A DNA stretch of 64,000 nt, taken from Rhea pennata. Its lineage: Eukaryota; Chordata; Aves; Rheiformes; Rheidae. Each line of letters starts with the position of its first letter. Position 1 is the first letter of the stretch. Of the stretch, positions 53,092 to 64,000 are shown one piece after another. The stretch spans positions 13,654,666 through 13,718,665 of the forward strand of contig NC_084663.1 in the NCBI RefSeq assembly GCF_028389875.1, given 5' to 3'. Below the pieces are notes generated by a model. That model was not told the DNA's origin, ran no database searches, and saw only the letters and a program-made list of their open reading frames with translations. The translations under genes were made by a program, and so were the position numbers.

Positions 53092-54568
53092 ACCATAGAA
53101 TCATAGAGTCAGTAAGGTTGGAAGGGACCTCTGGAGATCATCTAGTCCAACCTCCCTGCTCAGTAGGGTCACCTAGAGCATGGTAGACAGGGTTGCATCC
53201 AGGTGGGCCTTGAAGCTCTCCAGAGAAGGAGACTCCACAACCTCTCTGGGCAACCTGTGCCAGTGCTCCGTCACTCTCACAGGGAAGAAATTCCCCCTCA
53301 TGGTCAGGCAGAACTTCCTATGCTTCAATTTCTGTCCATTGCCTCTTGTCCTGTCGCATGGGACAACTGAAAACAGTTTGTCCCTGTCCCCTTGACACCC
53401 TCCCTTCAGGTACTTGTACACATTGATAAGATCCCCGCTCAGTCTTCTTGTCTCCAGGCTGAAGAGGCCCAGCTCTTGCAGCCATTCCTCACAGGGCAGA
53501 CACTAAAGATCTGATCATCTTCGTAGCCCTACGCTGGACTCTCCAGCAGCTCCATGTCTCTCTCATACTGGGGAGCCCAGAACCGGACACAGTACTCGAG
53601 ATGAGGCATCCCCAGGGCTGAGTAGAGGGGCAGGATCACCTCCCTCGACCTGCTGGCAACACTCTTCTCAATGCACCCCAGGAGACCATTGGCCTTCTTG
53701 GCCACAAGGGCACATTGCTGGTTCATGGTCAACCTGTCATCCACCAGCACTCCCAGGTGCTTCTCTGCAGAGCTGCTCTCCAGAAGGTCAGCCCCCAGCT
53801 TGTACTGGTGCCTAGGGTTATTTCTCCCTAGGTGCAGGACTCTGCTCTTGCCCTTGTTGAACGTCACGAGGTTCCTCTCCACCCAACTCTCCAGCCTGTC
53901 CAGGTCTCTCTGAATGGCAGCACAGCCCTCTGGTGTACCAGCCACTCCTCCCAGCTTGGTAGCATCCTCAAACTTGCTGAGAAGGCACTCCATCCCCTCA
54001 TCCAGGTCGTTGATGAAGAAGTTGAACAGGATGGGACCCAGTACTGAGCCCTGGGGGACGCCACTAGCCACAGGCCTCCAACTGGACTCCGCACCACTGA
54101 TGACGACCTTCTGAGCTCTGCCTTTCAGCCAGTTCTCAATCCACTTCACTGTCCACTCGTCTAACCCACACTTCCTGAGCTTCTCTAGGAGGATGCCATA
54201 GCAGACACTGTCAAAAGCCTTGCTGAAGTCAAGGAACACAACGTCCACTGCTCTCCCCTAATCTAGCCAGCCAGTCACTCCATCACAGAAGGCTATCAGA
54301 TTGGTTAGGCAGGATTTCCCCTTGGTAAATCCATGCTGGCTACTCCTGATCACCTTCTATTCCTCCATATGTCTGGAGATGACATCCAGAATGAGCTGTT
54401 CCATCACCTTTCCAGGGATGGAGGTGAGGCTGACAGGCCTGTAGTTGCCCAGGTCCTCCTTCTTGCCCTTTTTGTAGACTGGAGTGACACTGGCTTTCTC
54501 CCAGTCCTCAGGCACCTCTCCAGTTCTCCACTTCAATATCCTACCTGAAACTATAGCCATATCAGATA
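53092..54568 (-). mobile_element. CR1 LINE, 1.5 kb 3' part with inactivated reverse transcriptase
   Basis: Minus-orientation CR1, 5'-truncated. Its RT region reads EVPEDWEKASVTPVYKKGKK and GNYRPVSLTSIPGKVMEQLI (54357-54560), then, in the same frame after nonsense codons near 54357 and 54258, a 239-residue block (53529-54248) with [12 protein letters not shown] and [11 protein letters not shown]. The catalytic F-A-D-D box is changed to F-E-D-A (about 53961-53972), losing an essential Asp. Relative to the copy at 8.8 kb, two bases are missing near 53540 (ggagagtcc versus ggagagagtcc), which shifts the frame. The C-terminal codons resume at 53173-53421, and the 3' UTR ends at the bcattctatg-type tail near 53092. 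Confidence 0.95.
53529..54248 (-). pseudogene. CR1 ORF2 reverse transcriptase fragment (dead)
   Basis: A 239-codon open block of CR1 ORF2. It starts just before the first catalytic Asp ([12 protein letters not shown], Asp 7 intact), and includes [11 protein letters not shown] at about 65-75 and the altered F-E-D-A box at 93-96. It ends in a premature stop created by a two-base deletion in the segment that reads [10 protein letters not shown] in the copy at 8.8 kb. It cannot encode an active enzyme. Confidence 0.9.
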
Positions 54569-56339
54569 ACTAAGAAGAAAGCGCAAAAAACAAAAGTAGA
54601 ATACAAAGTTGGAAGAAGTTGTCCGGAGGAAATGTCGCTTCTTATACTTCATGATCTAATGGCTGGCTTATAAATCAAATTGTTTCTATCTTGTGTCACC
54701 AAAAGAACCAGAAGGTAACTTAATTAAGTAATTTGGAGTTAGGAAATGTCAGCATTAAGTTTTCTGTTTAAGCTTATCTACCCCTCTCACCCATATATTA
54801 TGATACCAGTTTCTAATTATACACGTGTTTATATAAATGTTTATATAGTTACAATAAACATATAAAAAATTATAATAACTGTTTTCACATGCTAAGTATG
54901 TAAAAAGGAAAGCCAAATGTGTTTTCAATTGCAATCAACATATAGGTTTATACATTCTTTTCTATGGAAACTATGACTTTACTGAAATCCTGCTATATTG
55001 CTTTACTCAATGCCATTTTGAAAAGTAGGACTCTGCTGAGAGGGACTGGACAACTCAAAAGATCCTAATCCATTAAAATCATCATTAAGGTTGCTAAGCC
55101 AAAGGAATGACATACCTCCTACGTGTTTCTTGCCCTAATATTAAATCAGGCAGAACTATCATTTTACATATGAGCCTGTAAATGCTACAAAAAGGAACTG
55201 TTCATTTTTGTATCATAACTGAATGTAATTTAGTTTGCAGGCAGAATTTAATACTAGTAATAAACACAAGCTCATACTCAGTGGATGGAAAGGAAGAGGA
55301 AAAAATGTTTACATATTTTTTATTATCTTCCCTCCTTCAGATTCCTCTTTTTTTTCCATTTCAGATAGATGATCTATCACATTGCTAGATCTACCAGAAC
55401 TGTGAAACAGTTCAAAACAACACAGAGGATCCCAGTTATGATGGAAGTTATTAAAATATGTGATCAATTTATACTGACTACCCAAAAGTGCCATAAAGTA
55501 TAAATAAAGTTTCATTTTTCATATAAAGGATAAGGAGGTCATTAATGCAAATGTTCATTCACACTGTGAACAGAATCTGAATACAGATAGAGAACTATCA
55601 CCTACAGGAGTGAAACGGAGAAACCATTCAAAGGGTTTTCAAAGATGACAGAAACAACTGGCCACGTGGGCTGGAAGGATGCAGTAGCATGCATACACAG
55701 GTCTATTCCATTTGTTTGATGAGTTAGAACTGCACACACACTAAGAGAACATCTTCCCTACAGTCCAGATGTTGTTTAAACTGATACACTAATTTGTTTA
55801 AAAACTGCCTTGCTTTCAAAAGGATTTTACATAGTATTAGTTGCTTCAAGACAACACATTTCCTGTGGATAGAGAAAAGCTTTTTGAGCCCAAAACAATA
55901 GTGTTTTAGAGACAAAACATCTGTGCAATAATCTGCATTCAAAATTGAGATTCAGTACCTTTCTGAATGCCAAGGCCAAAAAGGATGGAACATAACACAG
56001 AGATGTTCTCTATGGTCATAGAGAAAAAGTAACTAAGCATTTAAACCACATAGTGAACAAAGACTTCTAAAAATGTAAGTTTTAAAAGGAATGATATTGA
56101 CTAGCAAAACCCAGGAAATATGTGAGAGGAAAAAAAAGCAGGTAACATAAAAAGGAAGGGTTTCTAAGGAAACACAATCTTGTGGCCAAATTCTACTGAA
56201 AACAGCAGGGAAAGGGCAGCGCAGAGCAGCACTATAGTAAATTTAGTAGGGAATATAGGCAAAAAAAAATCTAAAAATATTGCAGCAAGTTTTGGACATT
56301 GATGGAGGAAGTAAGCCTTGTCTTCTCCTAATTTTAAAC
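54569..56339. other. FBXL13 intron sequence between CR1 and the LRRC17 upstream region
   Basis: AT-rich unique sequence. No FBXL13 exon found on the minus strand. Confidence 0.7.
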
Positions 56340-56800
56340 CCCGGCGATTGTGTTTGGCTTTCCTGGAAAGGTAAAAGCTCCTAGCAGACTTCTCTGTACT
56401 CTCCCTGCTCGAGTGGGCAGCCCTGTGAGTGGCTCGGAGCAGGTCACTGCCAGGACCCGCAGGTTGCCTTCATACGGCCTGTACTCAGATCACCCCACAG
56501 GCTTTCGCAAACTCTAGCTGGGTCTGTCTCAGGGTTGTCTAGCCCACTTTGTCTATTTGACACGGGCCATGGGAGACACGTGGCAGTAGCACGGCTAGTT
56601 ATGATAAAATGGGGCCCAACCTGAAAATGAGCGCGCGCGCGCTTCTGAGTACTCGAAAGCTCATGGTGCAACAGCAACACTGCATGACTTTCCTTGAGCT
56701 GGCTCTTCTGCGTTCCAGGGGGCCAGCAGCTGGAAAGCTGGCAAATCTCAGCCTCAGGTGCCTCTTTTGAGTTGATCTTCCAAGTCAAACTTAAATGCAA
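56340..56800 (+). promoter_or_regulatory. GC/CpG-richer patch, candidate LRRC17 promoter and non-coding first exon
   Basis: In an otherwise AT-rich window this non-repeat stretch is visibly GC-richer, with scattered CpG and a (GC)6 run at 56631-56642. It sits about 0.4-0.85 kb upstream of the LRRC17 start, on the correct side of the candidate 5' UTR acceptor. Promoter function and transcription start are inferred. Several GT sites could serve as the donor and I cannot choose one. Confidence 0.4.
56631..56642. repeat. (GC)6 dinucleotide run
   Basis: Twelve bases of alternating G and C within the CpG-containing patch upstream of LRRC17. Alternating purine-pyrimidine runs can adopt Z-DNA. Confidence 0.9.
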
Positions 56801-57072
56801 TGAAGATTCAGCACAATGCTCCTTTGCTGAATATACAAGAATCTCCAATTAAAAATCAGTTAGAAAGCAGTCCTTTTGTGATATAGTTTGCCATGCTTAA
56901 TCAAAATGAACAACAGTGGATCAGACAGTAATATTTCACATTAATATTTCAGAACATTTGTGAAGCTCCGAGTCGTGTGATGACTGAGTACTTGATTGAA
57001 TGCTGTGTATTATGTACAAGACTCCATGCAAATGCCTTTTTTATCTTTTCTAATATTTTGCTTTTCTTCTAG

Positions 57073-57195
57073 CACAGGGATTTCACATACCCCAGCTGTG
57101 CCTCTGCAGATTTGAACAACACTGCTTAAGACTATCCAAATATTTCAACTGTTCCAGCTGTCACAGAAAATAACAGGGGCCAGCTGAATGTCAGG
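57073..57195 (+). other. LRRC17: Probable LRRC17 5' UTR part of the first coding exon
   Basis: A good acceptor (pyrimidine tract ending ttttcttctag at 57072) precedes the start codon by 123 nt. This fits an upstream non-coding exon splicing here. Inferred from the splice-site pattern only. Confidence 0.5.
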
Positions 57196-57952
57196 ATGCA
57201 AGTAGTAACTGTTATAATACTGCTTCTTCTCTGTAAAGCATCTGACTTTAGGAAGACAAGGAATAGGAGTCTGAGAAACAATGAAAGGGAAAATAGCTTA
57301 AGGAAAGCCTCTAGCACTGTTAAGCGCAACACCCCAGGCCTCCCTTGTGATATATACACTTATCTTCATGAGAAATACTTAGATTGCCAGGAAAGAAAAT
57401 TGATTTTTGTATCATCTGATTGGCCTAATGATTTAAAACACATGCTGCTAGCAAGAAATAGGATTCGTAAACTAAAGAACAATATGTTTTCCAAGTATAA
57501 AGTATTGAAAAGTCTAGATTTACAACAGAATGATATATCAAAAATTGAGAACCAGGCTTTTTTTGGTTTGAATAAGCTTACCACACTCTTACTTCAGCAT
57601 AACCAAATTAAGAGTTTATCCGAGGAGGTTTTTATTTACACACCCGTCCTAAACTACCTGCGTCTTTACGATAATCCCTGGCATTGCAACTGTGAACTGG
57701 AAACTCTTGTTACAATGCTACAGATTCCAGCAAACAGGAATTTGGGAAATTATGCCAAGTGTGTGCATCCAACAGAACTGAAAAATCAGAAGTTAAAGCA
57801 GATAAAAGCTGACCAGCTTTGTGGTGAAGAGGAAAGGCAGGACCCCCAAAATATTAGAAAGGAAAAGCATGAAGCTACCAAACCAGAATTTGATTCCTCT
57901 CTGTGCCACATGTATGTGTTTCCTGTATCAACTCTGAATTGCAAAAGAAAAG
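57196..57952 (+). CDS. LRRC17: LRRC17 first coding exon
   Basis: 757 nt from the start ATG, 252 codons plus one base. It holds the signal peptide, basic linker, the whole first LRR module and the N-cap of the second. The open frame runs on to a stop at 57963, but the true end is the donor AAAAG|gttcgt, because the split Asp codon restores the LRR N-cap reading C-K-R-K-D-L-K-K-V-P into the next exon. Confidence 0.95.
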
Positions 57953-60900
57953 GTTCGTATTAATCTTTGTAACTGAATGAGTTATTTTAATATTCTAGTT
58001 CCCTTATTATATTTGTTCATTTATTAATTACAGCAAATCAATATAGCACCAGTACTTGCTTGACTTTCCCTAACTAATACAGGTAATCTCTTGTTATTGT
58101 GATTACAAGCAACAAGTAGGAATTCTTTCAGCATTTTACCTCCACTTTACAGGTCCAATTCTGCAAACAAATCTTCTTCAGTGTTCTAGTACAAATAATT
58201 CAGTAATAAAATTAAGCATGTGCCTAAGTTACTGTAGCACCAGCACCTCACTTGTCTGATTTTACAACTATAAACATGCTGTCAATTCCAAACTGTTCCA
58301 AAACTGGTGTACTGACAGACAGAAGAGGCACAGATTATCTTTTCTTCTTTCCAGTCTGTGAACACAAAGATAGCAAAAAGAATTGACAAAAGGGAGCTGT
58401 GAAGTGGGACTGGAGCTGCCAATTCTGCTTACAATTCTCAGAGAAACCTAATTGCAAAGGAGAGGCATTCATCCTCACATTTTCTCTGCAAGATTTCTTC
58501 TACTGAGGGAAAAAAATGTGTGCTTTTGTTCCTAAAGAAACATGTCCCCTGTGTTCTTGCTCACAGTGCCCTGCAGACATTTCAAAGTTAAAGTGCCTTC
58601 AAGCAACTTTAGTCAGAAACTTGGCTCCATTCCCTCCCCAAATGCATCTCAGGCTCCTAAAAGCCACAGTTAAGCCCTAAGGGCAAATCAGATGGGGCAT
58701 ATATCAATATAAAAGTGCACATTTATTCATGCTTTATATTTCCCATATTTTATCCCATGATGAAATAAAGCAAAGAACAAAGAGAATTGTTAACATTATT
58801 TTTTTTAAAAAAAAGGCATTATTAGGAGTAGCCCAATTTGGGAGGATTTTTCCCAGCTTTGGCAAAGTAGAGCCTTCAATGCCTTATCACTGCAGTCTGT
58901 TTTGCCTACTTCTATTTTGCAAAATATTTGCCAAACTTCTACACTGTTTTTCTATTTGTTTTAATAGTGACTTTAAATTTATACAACAGCTCTTGATGTG
59001 TCTTTATTCTAAGCTCTTAATGCCACAGACAAGCTCAGAAGTCAGTATAAGGAGACAATATCTAAAGAATCACTGATCTCAGCATTTGATTATATGGTTT
59101 ATCTGTTATGTATGTCACAAAAAATTACTCCATATTTTCGTCCTTTTCCTCAAGTCTGTTCTTTTTCCTACATCTCACTTTTTTCTCAAGTTTTTTTTAC
59201 CACGCACCTGCTATCTCTTTTTTATTATTTGTTTATGCTTTTGTACTGGCTAAAATTTGTTTGTTTGTTACTATTCATTTCCTTTACCTTTTCTTGTAGT
59301 ATACAAAGGGATCTTAATTATCACCATCACCTCATGTCTCCAGTAAACAGTGCAACTGAACAAAAACGAGCCCACAATACAATTCATGATAAAAGAAAAG
59401 ACTGACTTTCTGGATCTTCCTGCTCAGTGGCATAGTAAAGATGAGCTGAGTATCTAAATATACTCAAAAAAACTTAGCAAGATATTTTTCTTTTTAAGTT
59501 CATAGAAACCTTCAGTGTATCCTGCCCTTCATGGGAGTTTCACAGGCTTTTACAGCATTTAAAAAAAATGGATTACTGTATTCAGAACTAAGGAACAGAC
59601 ACTAACTTCATAATGCACATGAGTGTAATAGAGGGTACAGGGAGTCCATTCTTCAGGTCAACAGCTAGCTGTATCACTGCAGGACTTCCTGAATGTCCAG
59701 CATGCACTCACTGTGTAAGTTCCACATTTTTTAGGATGTATCAGATCTACCATGCGTATGCTAGACACCTGGATGCACATATCCCATTGACATCTGGGAT
59801 TTCTGAACATACGGCAACCTTTGATGAAAGCACTGTACTTATTGTTTTGAGTATTATTACTGTGAAGCAGATGCACAATTAAATTAGACCTTCCACCAGA
59901 AACATGAGTAGCACACATCCAAAATCCTGGTAAAGCATAAAAATTCCTCAGATCCACCTGAAAAAGATTTCAGAGTAGGGAAAAGAAAGGTGTACCACCC
60001 ATGAAACTAGTACAGCACCAGGAGCAGCCGCAGCCCACTACTCCTTTACAAAGGAGGGGAGGAAATGACAAGCATTATAGCAGTACTGTGAATCTCAAAG
60101 GACTAGGGCCTGCACTTTATCCCTCAGGTCAGCAACTTCCAGTTAATGCCAGGAAACCCATGAAACGGTGATCTTAAAAAATCATGTAATGATATATAGG
60201 TTCTCCTTTTCAAGTAAGAAATTCTTACATCTCATCAGATCAGTGATGCACAAGAACTGTCAGTACTTTGGGACTAAATCATAACATGTCCTTGATTCTA
60301 TTTTTTTTTGAAGAAAAGCAACAAAAGTTTCATGTCAACGTAACTTCTGTTTGCTTTTCCACAGAAGAATCTGGGTTCATAAGAGCAGCTCAAAAACATG
60401 CATTCAAGACTGCAACCTCCCAAAGTCTCTAAATTTAAGTATTATTTGCATTCATTTGCTGATAAATATGCCCTGGAACTTGGATATTTGCATAAACATG
60501 AAACACTCCAGTCAGAGCAGGCTCCTAACAAAGCTCTACTGAAATTTAGATCTGAGGCTGGAAGTCTAGGAAAAGCTACTTTAGTCTCAAAAATGCCTGA
60601 TGCATTAGACATCTTCAGAATTTAAAATGTACACTGACAGCATCAATTTTGACACAGAAACTAGGGACAAGAACTACTTATTTTCATTCAAAGACAGTCA
60701 AATAAGAGATAACATCCATTCTTTGTATAAAAGCACAGAATCAGAACACTCTTTAAGAAAACATAAAACCAGGAGATACATATCTTGTTTCCTGAGATGA
60801 CGCAAATCACAGTTTGCACTTCTCAAGAATGTGCCCTTACTACTGGACTGGAAGCTATTCCTTCTGCAACTGTTTTACAAGGAATACTATAAGGACCAAT

Positions 60901-63460
60901 ACATATTAGTTGCTTTGGTAATGCCATTTATGTAAAATAGGATAGAGAAGCAGATAGATAGAAATGCCATTAATGCCTGGAAATACATTAATGATAACTA
61001 ACAAAATAATATATATAGTCTTAAATAATGTTATAAATACTATATAGTTATAATAACTAGTAATTTTACTGCTAATAAAACTTGAAACATTTTACCCATT
61101 GATAACATGAAACAAAGGACATAATATAAGGCAATTTGATTATCAAAGATGTTCTCATACCAATGGACACTTATTTATATAATTACTCAGGTTTCTTCTA
61201 TTTAAATGACCAAGCTCGCACAAATATGCTTCTTATTTGTATAGTACCTTCGCTATTCTATGCAGATAAATGGTACAGCTCCATTAAAATAAAAATAAAA
61301 CACAGAAAGTAAACTATAATAAAACTACAAGCATTACAGGAGATAGCAACTTTCACATGAGATACAAAGATAGTAAAGAACAAAGCAATCAAAGTTAGAA
61401 GCCAAAAAAACATGTTGATACTAGCAATGGGAAAAGTGGAAAAAGATGAAAGAAGACAAGGAGAAAACAATTCTAGATTGACAAAGGGAAAAGAAAGGAA
61501 AATAATCAAGTCATATAGAGCAAATTAGTAAAATGAATATAAATTTGCTTTCCCATTGTTTGTATTTAGCCCTTTTCTAATAGTGGATTAGCATGAACAT
61601 ATTCCAAATGACTGCAGAAAAATGACCAGTTCACCATGTCTTTACAGACAAATCAGATAACAGATCTTATAACAGATCTTACAAAAATAAAAATTTTAAA
61701 GTGCCCTGTATTTTCCCATGTCATCACTAAGCATTTTCATGATTTTTCTGAGCTATCTACTCTGATTTATCTCTGAAGATACAATAAACTAGTTGTTTTT
61801 GCTTGGTAGTTCTGTGTGATATGCAACTGTGATACGCAAACAGCAAATATAATCCAAAGCTGACGTAAAGTATGTCTTTTTCATTTTTTTAAGATTTAAA
61901 GAAAGTTCCAGGTAACATACCTCCAGATATAGTTAAACTTGATTTGTCCAACAACAAAATTAGACAACTACGAGCCAAAGAATTTGAAGATGTCAGTGAA
62001 CTGAAGATATTAAACCTAAACAGTAATGGATTAACTTACATTGATCCTGGTAAGAATAATTTTACATATTCATAAAGAAGTTATTTGTGTTTTATTAACT
62101 ACGTTTTGGCAATGTTTCTATCATATACAAATGTGAGGGAAAAAAAGATTTAAAAATTAACAAGTTTGTTTGAATTTTACCCTTTGAAGTACTCAACTCA
62201 CGCAGTCAAGTTTTGTGCTGAAATGTATTAATCACTGATGTCAAGAACTGAGACTAATTCCAGTTTCTATTTTTTAATACTAAGTCAATCAAGTACAAAA
62301 AATTGAACTTTGTGGGGTAATCAATTCCAAAAAGGCTAAAGAGCTGAATGACTTTTTAAATATCTTTGCAATTTCTGATGGAGAGTGTCATATAATACAG
62401 TTGCTTTTAAACTATATTGGATAATAAAGTTATAGACAAACCAAAAGGATTTTAGCATTTTGGGGTTAAAAATCATTATATATGATTGCTCTTAAATTAT
62501 ATATTACTAGAACTTAAATTCTAATAATTGTATTCACAATTTGCTTATTGTGTATATCTATTAGATTTTTTAATTATGAAAGTAGAGATAAGGAAAGAGA
62601 GATGGAAAGACTGAAGCAAAAATTAGAGCCTTTTCTAATAGCATTTTAAAGATTTTACATACATACATGCACACAAAAATGCACATATTCATACATATAT
62701 ATATAAACTAATAGAATTGCACATTGTCATAGATTTAATAAATTCCCATACTTCTACTTCTGTATCAGGGCAACACCAATAGAGTTCACCGATGCTGTCC
62801 AGCTTCACTGTCTTTTTATTACACTCACCTATTGCTGACACATTTATAAAAACCTATGACACTTTTCAGGGCACAAACTACGCTTGAAAGTTCAGTTTTT
62901 GAAAAGTCTTTAGTGTAGCCTTTAGCAAAAAACATTTTAATCACTGTATGGATATTTATTTTTTTGTAGCCCTGAAAATGTTTTTCCTGTTGCAGATTTG
63001 CATACTTGGTCTAACTAATCTTTATATAGTACCAATAACTGTTTTTCTATTGACAGCTGCTTTCTCAGGGCTCAGTAACTTAGAGGAGCTGGATCTATCA
63101 AACAACAGCTTGCAAAATTTTGAATATGGAGTATTGGAGGATCTTTATTTTCTGAAAATACTGTGGCTGAGAGAAAATCCTTGGAGATGTGATTACAACA
63201 TTCATTACCTTTTCTACTGGTTGAAGCATCACTACAATGTTCACTACAACGGCCTAGAATGTAGAATGCCTGAGGAATACAAAGGATGGTCTGTTGGAAA
63301 ATATGTTCGAAGTTACTATGAAGAGTGCCCAAAAGACAAGCTGTCTATTTATCCAGAAAATTTTGATCTAGACAAAGATGATGAAGAATGGGAACGACAC
63401 AAAGAACAATCAGTTCAAACAGTAAAGAAGCATGGTGTAATTGTCACTGTAATAGGCTAA
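57196..63460 (+). CDS. LRRC17: LRRC17, secreted leucine-rich repeat protein 17 (complete, 3 coding exons)
   Basis: Coding join 57196-57952, 61894-62049, 63057-63460. All splice sites are GT-AG and the phases agree, giving 438 residues plus TAA (human LRRC17 is about 441). The start is the first ATG of a hydrophobic signal peptide (MQVVTVIILLLL, about 17 residues), followed by a basic stretch to about residue 47. Two LRR modules follow. Module 1: N-cap Cys 51 and 64, three LRRs, and a C-cap with NPWHCNC at 160-166 and Cys 189 and 209. Module 2: N-cap Cys 237 and 249, three LRRs at about 266-340, and a C-cap with NPWRC at 345-349 and Cys 373 and 395. There is no membrane segment or anchor, so it should be secreted. 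Known from the family: LRRC17 inhibits RANKL-driven osteoclast differentiation in mouse. It is nested antisense within FBXL13. The last 30 residues are acidic, then basic. Confidence 0.96.
57953..61893 (+). other. LRRC17 intron 1 of the coding region (3.9 kb)
   Basis: Bounded by gttcgt and ttttttaag. No repeats I can name and no missing FBXL13 exon on the opposite strand. Confidence 0.85.
61894..62049 (+). CDS. LRRC17: LRRC17 second coding exon (156 bp)
   Basis: The acceptor is ttttttaag after a T-rich tract, and the donor is CCTG|gtaaga. It reads LKKVPGNIPPDIVKLDLSNN, then KIRQLRAKEFEDVSELKILN, then LNSNGLTYIDP, with split Asp and Ala codons at its ends. It covers about two LRRs. It has no long open frame of its own and is found only by splice sites and LRR pattern. 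Confidence 0.94.
62050..63056 (+). other. LRRC17 intron 2 of the coding region (1.0 kb)
   Basis: Bounded by gtaaga and ttgacag. Contains a short ATAC/TATA-rich tract near 62658-62705. Confidence 0.88.
63057..63460 (+). CDS. LRRC17: LRRC17 last coding exon
   Basis: The acceptor is ttgacag. It completes the Ala codon, then reads AFSGLSNLEELDLSNNSLQN, the last LRRs, the C-cap from ENPWRCDYN to YYEECPKDK, and a charged tail ending VIVTVIG and TAA. An open frame extends upstream to 62948, but the residues before the acceptor are intron translation. Confidence 0.95.
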
Positions 63461-64000
63461 TAAAGGAAACTCTTTTTTGCTAGTAGATTCAAATATTTGA
63501 TACTCTGACACAAAATAACATTGTTTACATTTTTGTTAACTATACAGATTGTTTGTAAGAGTATCTGCCTACAAAGATTTCTTTTTATTACAGTTAATAA
63601 TTACAGAATGGCATTAGTTATAGAGCATCCCTCATCAAGTTATTATTTCTGACAACTAGCTCAAGACATTCTTGTGAAATATTCTGGCAATTATTTGATA
63701 CTTTGCAACACAAATGGACAGAAACAAACATAGAGCTGTTGCGGGGAGGAGCTGTTATATGTACAAACACAGCTCATGTGTTGACAGGAACTTGCTGCAG
63801 AATTGTGATCAAGACTCATTTTCCTGAATGTATTGCCCGTTCTTTATATCTACCAATTTCTTGAAATATTCCCAGAAGACTAATTCTAAGATTTTTGTAT
63901 CAGCTTCCTGTTTTTTATTGTATATGAAAAATCAAACCTAAGACTTACCCTAAATACAGTTCTAGAATAACAGGAATGGCTATTGTTATACTGATTGGGA
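63461..64000 (+). other. LRRC17 3' UTR and/or flank
   Basis: AT-rich sequence after the LRRC17 stop. An AATAAA overlaps the stop (63459-63464) but is too early to be a likely cleavage signal, so the transcript probably ends further right or outside the window. Confidence 0.5.

Noticed and set aside
56444..56848. 134-codon minus-strand open frame in the GC-richer patch
   Set aside because: No recognisable domain, and its length is explained by the lower stop density of a GC-rich patch. It overlaps the likely LRRC17 upstream region on the opposite strand.
62948..63056. N-terminal extension of the last LRRC17 exon from an upstream ATG
   Set aside because: The residues do not fit an LRR, and the region ends in a clear acceptor whose phase matches the previous exon.
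63459..63464. AATAAA as the LRRC17 poly(A) signal
   Set aside because: It overlaps the stop codon. Cleavage here would leave almost no 3' UTR, and no supporting downstream GT-rich element is evident.
1..64000. CRISPR arrays, operons, phage or plasmid features
   Set aside because: No regularly spaced repeats, no dense coding, and clear spliced vertebrate genes throughout.

Overview
This is a vertebrate nuclear window, almost certainly from a bird. It holds repeated CR1 LINE fragments with the typical avian 3' end, long AT-rich introns with GT-AG splice sites, and no prokaryotic gene organisation. A tRNA-Ile-headed SINE with a CR1 tail at 36056-36200 resembles the TguSINE1 type described from passerines, so a passerine is the best guess (inference).

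Two protein genes are present. FBXL13 lies on the minus strand, and I reconstruct twelve consecutive exons between 52984 and 4722. They join in frame with canonical splice sites into about 469 C-terminal residues that form roughly 17 cysteine-type leucine-rich repeats and end in a natural stop. The N-terminal part, including the F-box, is not in the window and must lie beyond position 64000. LRRC17 lies on the plus strand at 57196-63460. It has three coding exons and a complete 438-residue secreted LRR protein. Because FBXL13 exons must continue upstream of it, LRRC17 is nested antisense inside an FBXL13 intron, the arrangement known in mammals.

Layout: 1-4580 is FBXL13 3' flank with a 37-nt poly(T). 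4581-4836 is the terminal exon and a probable short 3' UTR. 4837-52931 holds the other exons' introns, with CR1 copies near 5.0, 5.8, 8.7-9.3, 20.6, 38.1, 47.8-49.6 and 50.8-51.0 kb, the SINE at 36.1 kb and a (TA)n tract at 28.4 kb. 53092-54568 is a 1.5 kb CR1 with a dead reverse transcriptase. 56340-56800 is a GC-richer, CpG-containing patch that is the best candidate for the LRRC17 promoter. 57073-63460 is LRRC17.

The two genes are linked by position, not by pathway. FBXL13 (DRC6) belongs to the ciliary nexin-dynein regulatory complex and F-box biology. LRRC17 is an extracellular LRR protein linked to osteoclast control. I found no convincing undescribed system. The points most worth checking are the inverted CR1 pair around a 53-bp FBXL13 exon, the 30-nt T tract used as a splice-acceptor tract, the SINE, and the candidate LRRC17 promoter.
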